This document shows, in pieces, positions 18,910 to 27,398 of a stretch of 42,052 nucleotides of DNA. The notes under the pieces were generated by a model, which searched no databases, was not told the DNA's origin, and saw nothing but the letters and a program-made list of their open reading frames with translations. Source of the DNA: an uncultured Legionellales bacterium (GTDB lineage: Bacteria; Pseudomonadota; Gammaproteobacteria; Eutrophobiales; Eutrophobiaceae); NCBI GenBank assembly GCA_913046215.1, contig CAJWRJ010000012.1, forward strand, positions 1 to 42,052, written 5' to 3'. Position 1 is the stretch's first letter; the number at the start of each line of letters is the position of its first letter. The position numbers and the translations under genes were made by a program.

Positions 18910-19269
18910 TTTTTTTTTGGCTGTTTTACGTTTCGCTTTACGTTTCGCCTTTCTTTTGGCTACTTTACGCTTCGCTTTACGCTTCGCCTTTTTCTTGGCT
19001 ACTTTACGCTTCGCTTTACGCTTCGCCTTTTTCTTGGCCGTTTTACGCTTAGCCTTACGTTTAGCCTTCTTCTTGGCCGTTTTACGCTTAGCCTTACGTT
19101 TAGCCTTCTTCTTGGCTACTTTACGCTTAGCCTTACGTTTAGCCTTTTTCTTGGCTACTTTACGCTTGGCCTTTCTCTTTGCTGTCTTCTTCTTGGCTAC
19201 TTTACGCTTCGCCTTTCTCTTTGCAGTCTTTTTCTTTGCAGTCTTACGTTTAGCTTTTCTCTTTGCCAT
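18880..19269 (-). CDS. Histone H1-like lysine/arginine repeat protein
   Basis: As written it is 129 residues, built almost wholly of Ala, Lys, Arg, Val and Thr: an initiator Met, nine units of AKRKAKRK(V/T)AKKK (two of 14 and seven of 13 residues), and a tail AKRRTRRRR. This resembles bacterial H1-like proteins (Chlamydia Hc1/Hc2, Bordetella BpH1, Pseudomonas AlgP tail), which bind and compact DNA. A DNA-binding role is inferred from composition only. The ATG has AGGGGAG about 8 bases upstream, and a promoter is visible at 19363-19390. An A9 run close to the 3' end suggests the real product is 167 residues (stop at 18765). Confidence 0.75.
   Translation of the reverse strand: MAKRKAKRKTAKKKTAKRKAKRKVAKKKTAKRKAKRKVAKKKAKRKAKRKVAKKKAKRKAKRKTAKKKAKRKAKRKTAKKKAKRKAKRKVAKKKAKRKAKRKVAKRKAKRKAKRKTAKKKAKRRTRRRR
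18910..19266 (-). repeat. In-frame 39-bp tandem repeats of the H1-like gene
   Basis: Nine tandem units, mostly 39 bases (13 codons), two of 42, encode AKRKAKRK(V/T)AKKK. Synonymous differences (for example GCG/GCT/GCC Ala and AAG/AAA Lys) fall in blocks, so units at each end resemble their neighbours. This is the pattern left by local unequal exchange. Confidence 0.85.
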
Positions 19270-19362
19270 TGTTATAGACTCCCCTAGAAATTGAACATTA
19301 AATTAATTTAATAAACAAGACATCTAAAACAAATACGTCGCAAAGCAACATATTGACTGTGG

Positions 19363-19390
19363 ATTATAGTCATGTTTTTTATTTTTTCTA
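19363..19390 (-). promoter_or_regulatory. Predicted promoter of the H1-like gene
   Basis: Minus-strand TATAAT (19368-19363) is a consensus -10 element. A partial -35, TAGAAA (19390-19385), lies 16 bases upstream. It sits in the 198-base gap between adk and the H1-like gene; the rest of that gap is T-rich on the plus strand with no other feature I can support. Confidence 0.5.
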
Positions 19391-19467
19391 GTTTTTTTAT
19401 ACATTTTTTCTTTTTTTTTAAAAACTCTATTTTTTATTTCCAAATTTTCGATTTTGTTGCACAAAAG

Positions 19468-20121
<654 letters not shown>

Positions 20122-20192
20122 TTATATACCTATTATTTTATATAATAATTACAGACTTATTATTCGATAAAATGGAGAAGATGTAAAAAAAT

Positions 20193-20570
20193 ATGCAGAT
20201 TGATATTGATACAGGCGATTCAAATACAAATAGAATAGTCTCATATTCAAAAAATTGTATTGAGTTAAAGAATAAATTGATAAAAAACACCCTAGTAATT
20301 TCATCAACACGCCTTGATGAAACTATGCTGTGTGCTAATTTTAATGATTTTGATTTAGAAAATTTAAAAAAAATAATCTCCTGGGAACCTGAAATCATAT
20401 TAATTGGAAGCGGAAAAACGGCCTATCTTCCTAATCCTGAATGGATAATATATGCAAATAAAAAGAATATTGGATTAGAGGTGATGACTACAGGCGCAGC
20501 CTGCCGGAGCTATAATCTATTAGTAGATGAAGGTAGAAATGCAGTTGCTTGTCTATTTTTACCAGCTTAG
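20193..20570 (+). CDS. Mth938-like (DUF498) domain protein
   Basis: A 125-residue single-domain protein of the Mth938/NDUFAF3-like family. Family marks are PEIILIGSGKTAYLPNPEW, GLEVMTTGAACRSYNLLVDEGRNAVACLF. Eukaryotic relatives assist respiratory complex I assembly; the bacterial role is not established. The ATG is preceded by GGAGAAG at a longish distance (about 12 bases). Its end overlaps the convergent nlpD end by four bases. Confidence 0.8.
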   Translation: MQIDIDTGDSNTNRIVSYSKNCIELKNKLIKNTLVISSTRLDETMLCANFNDFDLENLKKIISWEPEIILIGSGKTAYLPNPEWIIYANKKNIGLEVMTTGAACRSYNLLVDEGRNAVACLFLPA

Positions 20571-21376
20571 TTTGATTGATTTGGTAGGTATTTGAGAGGA
20601 TTTACAGGCTTTCCATTTAAGCGAATTTCGAAATGTAAAATATTACGTCCTGCAGGATCTTGCCCCATGTTCGAAATTTTTTGTCCCGCTTTGATAGTAT
20701 CACCTTCCTTAACTAAAAGTGTCTTATTGTATGCATACGCACTCAAAAATTTCTCAGAATGCTTGATAATTATTAATTTTCCATAACCAACGAGACCGCT
20801 ACCACTGTAGACAATTTCGCCCCTAGCGGCAGCTTTGATGACTTGCCCAGGAGAACCTGAAATATCCACACCTTTTTTTGATGTTGGTGAATTAAGTTTT
20901 ACAATCTTTCCCTTCGTCGGCCAAAACCAATTTATGGCTTTACCCGACAAATCTTTATTTTTTCCTTCCTTCTTTATATTGGATTTATTAATCTCTTTTT
21001 TCTTAGTAATCGATTCTTTTTTAACTAATTTTTCTTTCTTTTTCTTAAAAATCTGTTTAAAACAAATAGAATCTCCTAAATAGATAACATATGGACTTTT
21101 TATGCCATTCCAATCTGCGAGTTTTTTATAATCGTAATTGTAACGCCACGCGATGGAATATAAAGTATCGCCTTTTACAACAACGTGACAACCAGATTTA
21201 TTTTTTTTGAGTCTCTTAACTGACTTATCTTTAACATTTTTATTTGTTTTTTTACTGGTAGTGGATGATTCATTAGCTTGATCACGTTGTGTAACAGGCG
21301 CTAAACCATTCCCAGAACAGGCCTGAAGGCAGAAACAGAGTATTGCAATAGAAAAATATTTAGTACTAGGTATCAT
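20567..21376 (-). CDS. nlpD: NlpD-like lipoprotein: LysM plus inactive M23 (LytM) domain
   Basis: Outer-membrane lipoprotein that in E. coli activates the amidase AmiC at the division site. The start chosen is ATG 21376, eight bases after the pcm stop, because it gives a signal peptide with canonical lipobox LQAC (Cys20) and 269 residues; a longer frame opens at 21448 inside pcm. A LysM domain (HVVVKGDTLYSIAWRYNYD) is followed by a Lys-rich linker and a LytM domain. The zinc ligands are lost: KGVDISG lacks the first His, SAYAYN replaces the SxYAHN His, and ILHFEIR lacks the first His of HxH. This matches regulatory NlpD rather than an active endopeptidase. Third in surE-pcm-nlpD; rpoS does not follow. 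Confidence 0.9.
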   Translation of the reverse strand: MIPSTKYFSIAILCFCLQACSGNGLAPVTQRDQANESSTTSKKTNKNVKDKSVKRLKKNKSGCHVVVKGDTLYSIAWRYNYDYKKLADWNGIKSPYVIYLGDSICFKQIFKKKKEKLVKKESITKKKEINKSNIKKEGKNKDLSGKAINWFWPTKGKIVKLNSPTSKKGVDISGSPGQVIKAAARGEIVYSGSGLVGYGKLIIIKHSEKFLSAYAYNKTLLVKEGDTIKAGQKISNMGQDPAGRNILHFEIRLNGKPVNPLKYLPNQSN

Positions 21377-21383
21377 TTGAAAT

Positions 21384-22052
21384 CTATCGTGTTGCATCAG
21401 TACCGGCAAGCATAGGCACGAAACTAACAGAATCAAGAAGCTTTTCACTGTAATCAGCCTGATTTCGTGTAATTTCTAACAATTTTTGCTCCCCAGCTTC
21501 ACCAACAGGAATGATTAGACGGCCATCCAAAGCAAGCTGCTCTCTCAGAGCACTAGGCACTCCAATAGGCGCTGCTGAAACAATAATACCATCGTATGGA
21601 GCATGAGCTTTCCAGCCTATGTTTCCATCAGAATGGTTGCTTCTAATATTCGTGCAACCTAATTTTTGAAACCTCTCTCTTGCGCGAACCAGCAATCCAT
21701 CAATTCTCTCTACGGTATACACATAATCAACAAATTGGGCCAAGACGAATGTCTGATAACCACATCCTGTTCCTATCTCTAATACTTTATGAAGTTTATT
21801 ATCTTTGATTAATGCCTCGATCATTTTTGCAACTATATAAGGTTGAGATATTGTTTGATTGAATCCAATTGGTAGCGCTGTATTTTCATACGCTCGAGTT
21901 GCAAGAGCCTCATCAACAAAAAAATGTCGCGGTGTATTTCTTATTACATCAAGTACAGCCTCAGACTCTATTCCCATTTCTATCAACGTTTCCGCTAGGC
22001 GATCGCGCGTGCGTTGTGACGTCATCCCAATCCCCTTGAAGTCTGATTGCAT
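21384..22052 (-). CDS. pcm: Protein-L-isoaspartate O-methyltransferase
   Basis: Methylates isoaspartyl residues in aged proteins to start their repair, using S-adenosylmethionine. The 222-residue frame contains PRHFFVDEA, YENTALPIGFNQTISQPYIVA, the S-adenosylmethionine loop EIGTGCGYQ (92-100), YDGIIVSAA and LDGRLIIPVG. The ATG at 22052 shares one base with the surE stop (TAATG). A second ATG at 22025 has a stronger ribosome binding site (AAGGGGA, 7 bases) and matches the E. coli N-terminus (MxSxR), so the protein may be 213 residues. Confidence 0.94.
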   Translation of the reverse strand: MQSDFKGIGMTSQRTRDRLAETLIEMGIESEAVLDVIRNTPRHFFVDEALATRAYENTALPIGFNQTISQPYIVAKMIEALIKDNKLHKVLEIGTGCGYQTFVLAQFVDYVYTVERIDGLLVRARERFQKLGCTNIRSNHSDGNIGWKAHAPYDGIIVSAAPIGVPSALREQLALDGRLIIPVGEAGEQKLLEITRNQADYSEKLLDSVSFVPMLAGTDATR

Positions 22053-22795
22053 TAATTAAGAACCTCAATCCAATTAGAAATAGTGGACAAAAATTGATGT
22101 TTTGTTAAATCGATATGCATTGGAGTTATTGACACTTTATTTTTACGTATTGCATAAAAATCGGTGCCCTTTCCTGCATCTCGCTCAGCTCCAACTTCAC
22201 CCACCCAGTAAACCTTTCTACCTTTTGGGTCATGTGTTTCTATAGCAGGCTCTGATTTATGGCGATTTCCAAGGCGTGTAACTTCATAACCCTCTATTGA
22301 ATCATAATTAACATCGGGAATATTTATATTTAGAAGTATCTCCTCTAGTGGATTCTTTATTAAGGATTGAATAACTTTCTTTACTACTAAAACGGCCGAT
22401 TTATAATCTGAACTCTCACCGGCAAGTGAAAATGCAATTGCTGGACAACCGAGAAATCTTCCCTCCATAGCAGCAGCTACGGTTCCAGAGTAAAGCACAT
22501 CATCTCCCAAATTAGCACCCGCATTTATCCCGCTAATCACCATATCTGGCTCTTCATCTAATAAACCTGTTATCGCAAGATGTACACAATCGCTCGGCGT
22601 CCCATTAACATAATAAAAACCTCGCTTATCTTGCTTTACATAAAGCGGTGAGTCTAATGTGAGAGAATTGCTTGCGCCACTCCGGTCTCTGTCCGGTGCT
22701 ACAACAGTTACATTCCCTATTTCACTTAGAACTTCTGCTAATATAGAGATACCAGAAGCTTGATATCCGTCATCATTACTTAATAAAAAATGCAT
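22052..22795 (-). CDS. surE: 5'/3'-nucleotidase SurE
   Basis: Metal-dependent nucleoside monophosphate phosphatase linked to survival under stress. The 247 residues open MHFLLSNDDGYQASGI, with the metal-binding Asp8-Asp9. PDRDRSGASNSLTL and SGINAGANLGDDVLYSGTVAAA complete the active site. First gene of surE-pcm-nlpD, 32 bases after argF on the same strand. Confidence 0.95.
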   Translation of the reverse strand: MHFLLSNDDGYQASGISILAEVLSEIGNVTVVAPDRDRSGASNSLTLDSPLYVKQDKRGFYYVNGTPSDCVHLAITGLLDEEPDMVISGINAGANLGDDVLYSGTVAAAMEGRFLGCPAIAFSLAGESSDYKSAVLVVKKVIQSLIKNPLEEILLNINIPDVNYDSIEGYEVTRLGNRHKSEPAIETHDPKGRKVYWVGEVGAERDAGKGTDFYAIRKNKVSITPMHIDLTKHQFLSTISNWIEVLN

Positions 22796-22826
22796 ATATC
22801 TAATAGATAGGTAGAAAAGAACTCGA

Positions 22827-23729
22827 TTAATTTAATAAAAATTCTAATAACGCTTTTGAGGAGTGCAATCGATTGCCTGCCTCTTCCCAAACAACACTCT
22901 GAGGACCCTCTAATACCTCCTCAGTAACCTCTTCATTCCTATGCGCTGGTAAACAATGCATAAAAAGTGCATCGCTTTTTGCACACACCATAATTTCTGA
23001 ATTGACCTGATATTTTTTAAACTTATTCTTTCTTTCGTTCTGCTCGTTCTCCTGACCCATGCTAGCCCATACGTCGGTAATCACAAGATCAGCGTTACCA
23101 ACTGCCTTATGTGGATCATCCTCGAATGATACATTTTCTTTCGAAGACTCATAAATTTCTGCTGCAGGAACAAATTCCTTGGGACATGAAATGATTAGTT
23201 GGAAATTAAAAATCTTTGCCGCATTTATATATGAATGACACATATTATTACCATCACCGAGCCATACAACTTTTTTATTTTCAATAGAACCACGTGCTTC
23301 TGTGTATGTTAATAAATCAGCAAGCAATTGACAGGGATGAAAACTATCAGATAGTCCATTTATCACCGGAACATCAGAATAGCTTGCGAATTCTTCTAGT
23401 TTTTGGTGTGCAAATGTTCTTAGCATTATGCAATCAACCATTTTTGATAAAACTCTGGCTGTATCTTTTAGTGGCTCGCCACGCCCAATCTGAGTTCCTG
23501 TTGGTGCAAGATAAATTGCATGACCACCAAGTTGCGCCATTCCGGTCTCAAAAGACACACGAGTCCTCGTTGAGGATTTTTCAAAAATCATGCCTAATAC
23601 ACGATTGTCTAATGTCGTTATGATTTTTTTTTGTTTAACTTGCTTTTTTAATTCTAACGCACGATTTATAATTGACTCCAATTCGTCGCGATTTAAACTT
23701 TTAAGCGTTAGAAAGTGTCTGACACTCAT
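22827..23729 (-). CDS. argF: Ornithine carbamoyltransferase
   Basis: Makes citrulline from ornithine and carbamoyl phosphate in arginine synthesis. Counting from the chosen ATG (23729, AAAGG 8 bases upstream; a TTG two codons earlier is less likely) the protein has 300 residues. Carbamoyl-phosphate binding STRTR is at 53-57, HPCQ at 131-134 and the ornithine-binding HCLPAHR at 258-264, with DVWASMGQE before it. It follows argD by 47 bases, forming an argD-argF unit. Confidence 0.95.
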   Translation of the reverse strand: MSVRHFLTLKSLNRDELESIINRALELKKQVKQKKIITTLDNRVLGMIFEKSSTRTRVSFETGMAQLGGHAIYLAPTGTQIGRGEPLKDTARVLSKMVDCIMLRTFAHQKLEEFASYSDVPVINGLSDSFHPCQLLADLLTYTEARGSIENKKVVWLGDGNNMCHSYINAAKIFNFQLIISCPKEFVPAAEIYESSKENVSFEDDPHKAVGNADLVITDVWASMGQENEQNERKNKFKKYQVNSEIMVCAKSDALFMHCLPAHRNEEVTEEVLEGPQSVVWEEAGNRLHSSKALLEFLLN

Positions 23730-23776
23730 AATCAATACCTTTTAAAAATAAATGAATACTATGTGATTCTGTAAGT

Positions 23777-24946
23777 TTATAACAAATGTTCTTTTAATAT
23801 TTCTGTCAAAATTGATACAACTCTATCAATCTCTGATTCTTTCATAATTAGAGGAGGTAGTAATCTAATTACATTCCCAGAAGTGACATTAATCAATAAT
23901 TTTTTTTCTAATGCCTTAGCAACAAGGTTTGTACAATTATTTTCTAATTCAATACCTACCATTAAACCTTTGCCTCTGATATCGTTTATACCTTTCATGC
24001 CTCCCAGAGATTGATTTAGTTCGTTCATAAAATAACGACCAAGCTTAGCTGCGTATTCGTCCATACCATCCTTCTCTAGAATAGTTACCACCTCTAACGC
24101 AACCCTTGATGCAAGTGGGTTTCCCCCAAAAGTCGATCCGTGACTTCCTGCAAGAAAATATCCAGATGCTTTTCCTTTTGCCAGACAAGCTCCTATAGGC
24201 ACACCATTTCCCAAAGCTTTAGCAATCGTAACCACATCGGGCAATACACCTTCATGCTGATACGCAAACCACTTTCCTGTGCGACACATTCCGGTTTGAA
24301 CTTCATCTACGATCATTAATAAATTATTTTGATCACAAATATTTCTAATAGAATTTAAATAACTATCATTGGGAACAACAATACCGCCCTCGCCTTGAAT
24401 TGGCTCGATCATTATGGCAACTATATTTTCCGAAACCTTAACATAATCTTCTAAAGCCTCAACATTATTGTATGGCATATGTTTAAAGCCGCCTAATAGT
24501 GGTTTGAAACCATCTTGAACTCTTTCACCGCTCGCACTAATAGTTGCCATTGTTCTTCCATGAAAACTATTCTGCATAACAACAATTATTGGCTCATGAA
24601 TCTTTTGATTATGCGCATGAAGACGTGCAAGTTTTATTGCTGCTTCATTTGCCTCAGCTCCAGAGTTACAAAAAAATGCATTATCCATCCCAGAGAGAGC
24701 TGTAAGTTTTTCAGCGAGTTTCTCTTGGAATGAAATACGATATACATTAGAGGTATGAATTAATTTCGCTGATTGCTCTGCGATTACTTTACTAAGCGAT
24801 GGATGTGAATGACCAAGTCCACAAACTGCGATACCACTTAAAGCATCTAAATAACGATCGCCTTCATTATCTATGAGCCAAGGACCAGCGCCTTCCTTAA
24901 ACTCAACTGATAAAGGACTATAGTTACCCATCAAAAAATTGGTCAT
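23777..24946 (-). CDS. argD: Acetylornithine/succinyldiaminopimelate aminotransferase
   Basis: PLP-dependent class III aminotransferase converting N-acetylglutamate semialdehyde to N-acetylornithine; the enterobacterial enzyme also serves lysine synthesis. The 389 residues show the PLP-phosphate site NSGAEANEAAIKLAR, SFHGRTMAT, VDEVQTGMCRTG, the Schiff-base lysine Lys243 in TIAKALGNG, and GSHGSTFGGNPLA. The ATG follows AGGAAAAA at about 7 bases. Placed before argF, so arginine synthesis rather than ornithine degradation is the likely role. Confidence 0.93.
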   Translation of the reverse strand: MTNFLMGNYSPLSVEFKEGAGPWLIDNEGDRYLDALSGIAVCGLGHSHPSLSKVIAEQSAKLIHTSNVYRISFQEKLAEKLTALSGMDNAFFCNSGAEANEAAIKLARLHAHNQKIHEPIIVVMQNSFHGRTMATISASGERVQDGFKPLLGGFKHMPYNNVEALEDYVKVSENIVAIMIEPIQGEGGIVVPNDSYLNSIRNICDQNNLLMIVDEVQTGMCRTGKWFAYQHEGVLPDVVTIAKALGNGVPIGACLAKGKASGYFLAGSHGSTFGGNPLASRVALEVVTILEKDGMDEYAAKLGRYFMNELNQSLGGMKGINDIRGKGLMVGIELENNCTNLVAKALEKKLLINVTSGNVIRLLPPLIMKESEIDRVVSILTEILKEHLL

Positions 24947-24988
24947 AAATTTTTCCTAATTATCTCTCTTCAAAACTAAACAATTATT

Positions 24989-25027
24989 TGTTATTTAAAA
25001 AATAACAAGCCCGGCCATAGCCGGGCT
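24989..25027 (-). terminator. Double-hairpin terminator after the PuuD-type gene
   Basis: A perfect 8-bp GC-rich stem AGCCCGGC/GCCGGGCT (25008-25027, 4-base loop) is followed on the minus strand by TTGTTATTT-aaa... A second 9-bp AT-rich stem TTGTTATTT/AAATAACAA immediately adjoins it and contains the T-run. The GC hairpin plus T-tract is a standard terminator; the second hairpin is unusual. Confidence 0.8.
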
Positions 25028-25058
25028 GAAAATATCTTATTGTAGTATATCTTTATTG

Positions 25059-25670
25059 CTATAACGGCAATCCATGCCCGTAACCGACCATACACATTAG
25101 CATAGGTATGGATAGCAATGTATTTGTTCTTGATGCCATCAATGCTGTATTTTTTGCCTTTGCGATCTCATCTGCCGTTGCATCAACAATACCTAAAATT
25201 TTCTTCTGATTTGGCCAAATCAAAACCCAAACATTAAAGAGCATAATTGTTCCTAACCATGAACCAACGCCTATCGTCGCCCCCATAACACCGCCCTTAA
25301 GCATAAAAGCATCATGCAAACTTATTGGGAGATAATAATGTAAGGCCGCAGCACCAGTTATCCATGTTAACAAGGCTCCCCAACGAAACCACCATAATGC
25401 ACGAGGTGCTACATATTTATTGATAGCTGCAGGTCCAGGTCCACCTTCATCAGCCAAAGCTTCACCAACAGCCGGCACCTGAACAAAATTGAAATAATAG
25501 AGCAAGCCTATCCATATAACGCCAAAAAAGACATGCAACCAAACAATCAAAGACCACCGCTCCGCCATAGTTTCCAATATGGCTCCGTCATTATTAATAC
25601 AAAAAGCAATTATAATAGCTAGAACAAAACCCAAAGTTATTGTTGCGCGTACTGATTTCAATGGATTCAT
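25059..25670 (-). CDS. PuuD/urate-oxidase N-terminal-type integral membrane protein
   Basis: A 203-residue inner-membrane protein with about five hydrophobic helices (near 9-26, 40-61, 90-110, 125-150, 183-200). The segment SLIVWLHVFFGVIWIGLLYYFNFVQVPA, the AINKYVAPRALWWFRWGA region and the GSWLGTIMLFNVWVLIWPNQKK stretch mark the Urate_ox_N family. In PuuD this domain is fused to cytochrome c and linked to urate hydroxylation. Here the membrane part stands alone with no purine genes next to it, so the substrate is unknown. ATG start with AGGAG about 9 bases upstream; own promoter and own terminator. Confidence 0.8.
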   Translation of the reverse strand: MNPLKSVRATITLGFVLAIIIAFCINNDGAILETMAERWSLIVWLHVFFGVIWIGLLYYFNFVQVPAVGEALADEGGPGPAAINKYVAPRALWWFRWGALLTWITGAAALHYYLPISLHDAFMLKGGVMGATIGVGSWLGTIMLFNVWVLIWPNQKKILGIVDATADEIAKAKNTALMASRTNTLLSIPMLMCMVGYGHGLPL

Positions 25671-25732
25671 AAACCTATTCTCCTACGTGGCAATTTAATT
25701 TTATTAGAATGTAATTAATCAAACTGGTTCAG

Positions 25733-25761
25733 ATTATACTTACCTCTAGAGCGGCTTTCAC
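25733..25761 (-). promoter_or_regulatory. Predicted promoter of the PuuD-type gene
   Basis: Minus-strand GTGAAA (25761-25756), a 17-base spacer and TATAAT (25738-25733), about 65 bases before the ATG, in the 241-base divergent gap to grxD. Confidence 0.55.
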
Positions 25762-25862
25762 CATCTTTTAATGCTATATTTCTTTGAATTTTTACGTATT
25801 TAGGGGTCGAAAAGATATAAAGGAAATAAAAACATGATTCTCGATTCTTTTTTTTATCTTTT

Positions 25863-25890
25863 TTGATATGATTTAGATATTGATTATATT
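25863..25890 (+). promoter_or_regulatory. Predicted promoter of grxD
   Basis: TTGATA (25863-25868), a 16-base spacer and TATATT (25885-25890), followed by a T-run and the ribosome binding site AGGAAGGA 5 bases before the grxD ATG. Confidence 0.5.
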
Positions 25891-25911
25891 ATTTTTTTTA
25901 GGAAGGACTAT

Positions 25912-26232
25912 ATGGACGCTGTTATCGAACAAATCAAAAGCACAATTACATCAAACCCTGTAGTTATCTTCATGAAAGGTACTCCAGATTTTCCTCAATG
26001 CGGATTTTCAATGCAAACATGTCAAGCATTAAAAGCATGTGATATTGAGTTTGGATTTGTTGACGTATTAGCACAACCAGAAATGAGAGAGAACTTGCCA
26101 AAATTTTCTGACTGGCCAACATTTCCGCAATTATTCATAAATGGCGAGCTTATTGGCGGCTGTGATATTGCTATGGATATGTTCGAAAAAGGCGAGCTTC
26201 AAAAAATGACAAAAGAGGCGGTTAATAAATAA
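25912..26232 (+). CDS. grxD: Monothiol glutaredoxin (Grx4 type)
   Basis: Binds a glutathione-ligated [2Fe-2S] cluster, often with BolA, and moves iron-sulfur clusters. The 106 residues have the monothiol CGFS active site at 30-33 (PQCGFSMQT), the glutathione-binding WPTFPQLFINGELIGGCDI, and the standard Grx4 length. A strong ribosome binding site AGGAAGGA precedes the ATG. It is monocistronic and converges on dnaQ 12 bases away. Confidence 0.95.
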   Translation: MDAVIEQIKSTITSNPVVIFMKGTPDFPQCGFSMQTCQALKACDIEFGFVDVLAQPEMRENLPKFSDWPTFPQLFINGELIGGCDIAMDMFEKGELQKMTKEAVNK

Positions 26233-26244
26233 AAAGTAGCGTCT

Positions 26245-26961
26245 CTAATCTATTTCATTCTCAATCCAAATACATTTTCCGCCGCTTTTTTCTTGAATAG
26301 ATTCTAATAGTAGCTGATGTTTTGATAATTCAGTTTTAGTTGGCTCGATAATTATTTCTTTAGTAATTTTTTTATTAGTTTCATGTCCATTTTCATTTTC
26401 ATTTGATTTTTTTATTTCTATTTGCTCTAACGATAAATCTGTCTGTCCTCCTGTCATTCCTAAATAAACATCTAATAAAATCTCAGCATCAAGTAATGCG
26501 CCATGTAGATCGCGATTAGAATTATCAACATCGTAACGTTTGCATAGAGCATCTAAATTATTCTTTTGCCCTGGATGTTTTTCACGTGCTAGGAGTAAGG
26601 TATCGAAGACCTTACAATAATCTTCGACCTGCCCCCATTTCTTTCCCATTAACTTTAATTCTGAATTTATAAACCCAACATCAAAAGGAGCATTGTGAAT
26701 GATCAGCTCACTGTCTTTAATGAAATCAATAAAATCTTGAGCGATATCAGCAAAACGAGGTTTGTCAGAGAGAAATTCATTACTCAAACCGTGAACATTA
26801 TATGCGCCATCCTCAATTTCACGCTCTGGATTAAGATATTGATGGAAATTACGTTTCGTCTCACGTCGATTAATTAGCTCGACACAACCAATTTCAATAA
26901 TTCGATGGCCCTGTTTAGGTTCAAGCCCAGTTGTTTCTGTATCTAACACTATTTGTTTCAT
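26245..26961 (-). CDS. dnaQ: DNA polymerase III epsilon subunit (proofreading exonuclease)
   Basis: 3'-5' exonuclease of the replicase core. The 238 residues show DEDDh residues: Asp7 and Glu9 in [17 protein letters not shown] (89-97, Asp94), and His153/Asp158 in [10 protein letters not shown]. The C-terminal tail beyond about 185 is charged and would carry the alpha-subunit-binding region. The ATG overlaps the rnhA stop as ATGA, so the pair is coupled; rnhA and dnaQ are also adjacent in E. coli, but divergent there. Confidence 0.95.
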   Translation of the reverse strand: MKQIVLDTETTGLEPKQGHRIIEIGCVELINRRETKRNFHQYLNPEREIEDGAYNVHGLSNEFLSDKPRFADIAQDFIDFIKDSELIIHNAPFDVGFINSELKLMGKKWGQVEDYCKVFDTLLLAREKHPGQKNNLDALCKRYDVDNSNRDLHGALLDAEILLDVYLGMTGGQTDLSLEQIEIKKSNENENGHETNKKITKEIIIEPTKTELSKHQLLLESIQEKSGGKCIWIENEID

Positions 26962-27398
26962 GCTAATAACTCATCAATTGCCTTATTTGCCAACATATCA
27001 ACACGTTCGTTTTCATGGTGCCCACTATGGCCTTTTACCCAGCACCAATCAACATGATGAACTTTACACGCCTCGTCTAATCTCTGCCAAAGATCAACGT
27101 TTTTTACTGCTTTCTTTGATGATGTCCTCCAATCACGTTTTTTCCATTCATCTATCCATTCTGTTATGCCTTGCATCACATATTTTGAGTCAGTCGTCAT
27201 TACAACCTCACATGGTCTCTGTAATGCCTCTAGACCCATTATGGCAGCCATTAATTCCATACGGTTATTTGTTGTTTCCTTCTCGGAACCATAAAGCTCT
27301 TTCTCAGAATCATCGGATCTCAACAATACCCCCCAGCCTCCAGGTCCAGGATTACCTCGGCATGCCCCATCTGTGAAAATTTCGATTTTTTTTGTCAT
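26958..27398 (-). CDS. rnhA: Ribonuclease HI
   Basis: Cleaves RNA in RNA:DNA hybrids, removing R-loops and primers. The 146 residues keep the catalytic set at the same numbers as E. coli: Asp10 (IFTDGAC), Glu48 (NNRMELMAA), Asp70 (VMTTDSKYV), His124 and Asp134 ([11 protein letters not shown]). The ATG shares one base with the stop of the methyltransferase gene (TAATG), and its stop overlaps the dnaQ start. Confidence 0.97.
   Translation of the reverse strand: MTKKIEIFTDGACRGNPGPGGWGVLLRSDDSEKELYGSEKETTNNRMELMAAIMGLEALQRPCEVVMTTDSKYVMQGITEWIDEWKKRDWRTSSKKAVKNVDLWQRLDEACKVHHVDWCWVKGHSGHHENERVDMLANKAIDELLA

Noticed and set aside
18910-19266. Regular 39-base repeats considered as a CRISPR-like array
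   Set aside because: There are no unique spacers; the units are contiguous, in frame and encode one peptide repeat.
18917-19294. Long Leu/Ala/Phe/Arg-rich open frame on the plus strand opposite the H1-like repeats
   Set aside because: It is the mirror of the Lys/Arg repeats, has no ribosome binding site and would be a low-complexity hydrophobic product. The minus-strand gene has promoter, ribosome binding site and terminator.
21377-21448. Longer nlpD frame starting inside pcm
   Set aside because: It would bury the lipoprotein signal; the ATG at 21376 gives a canonical lipobox LQAC.
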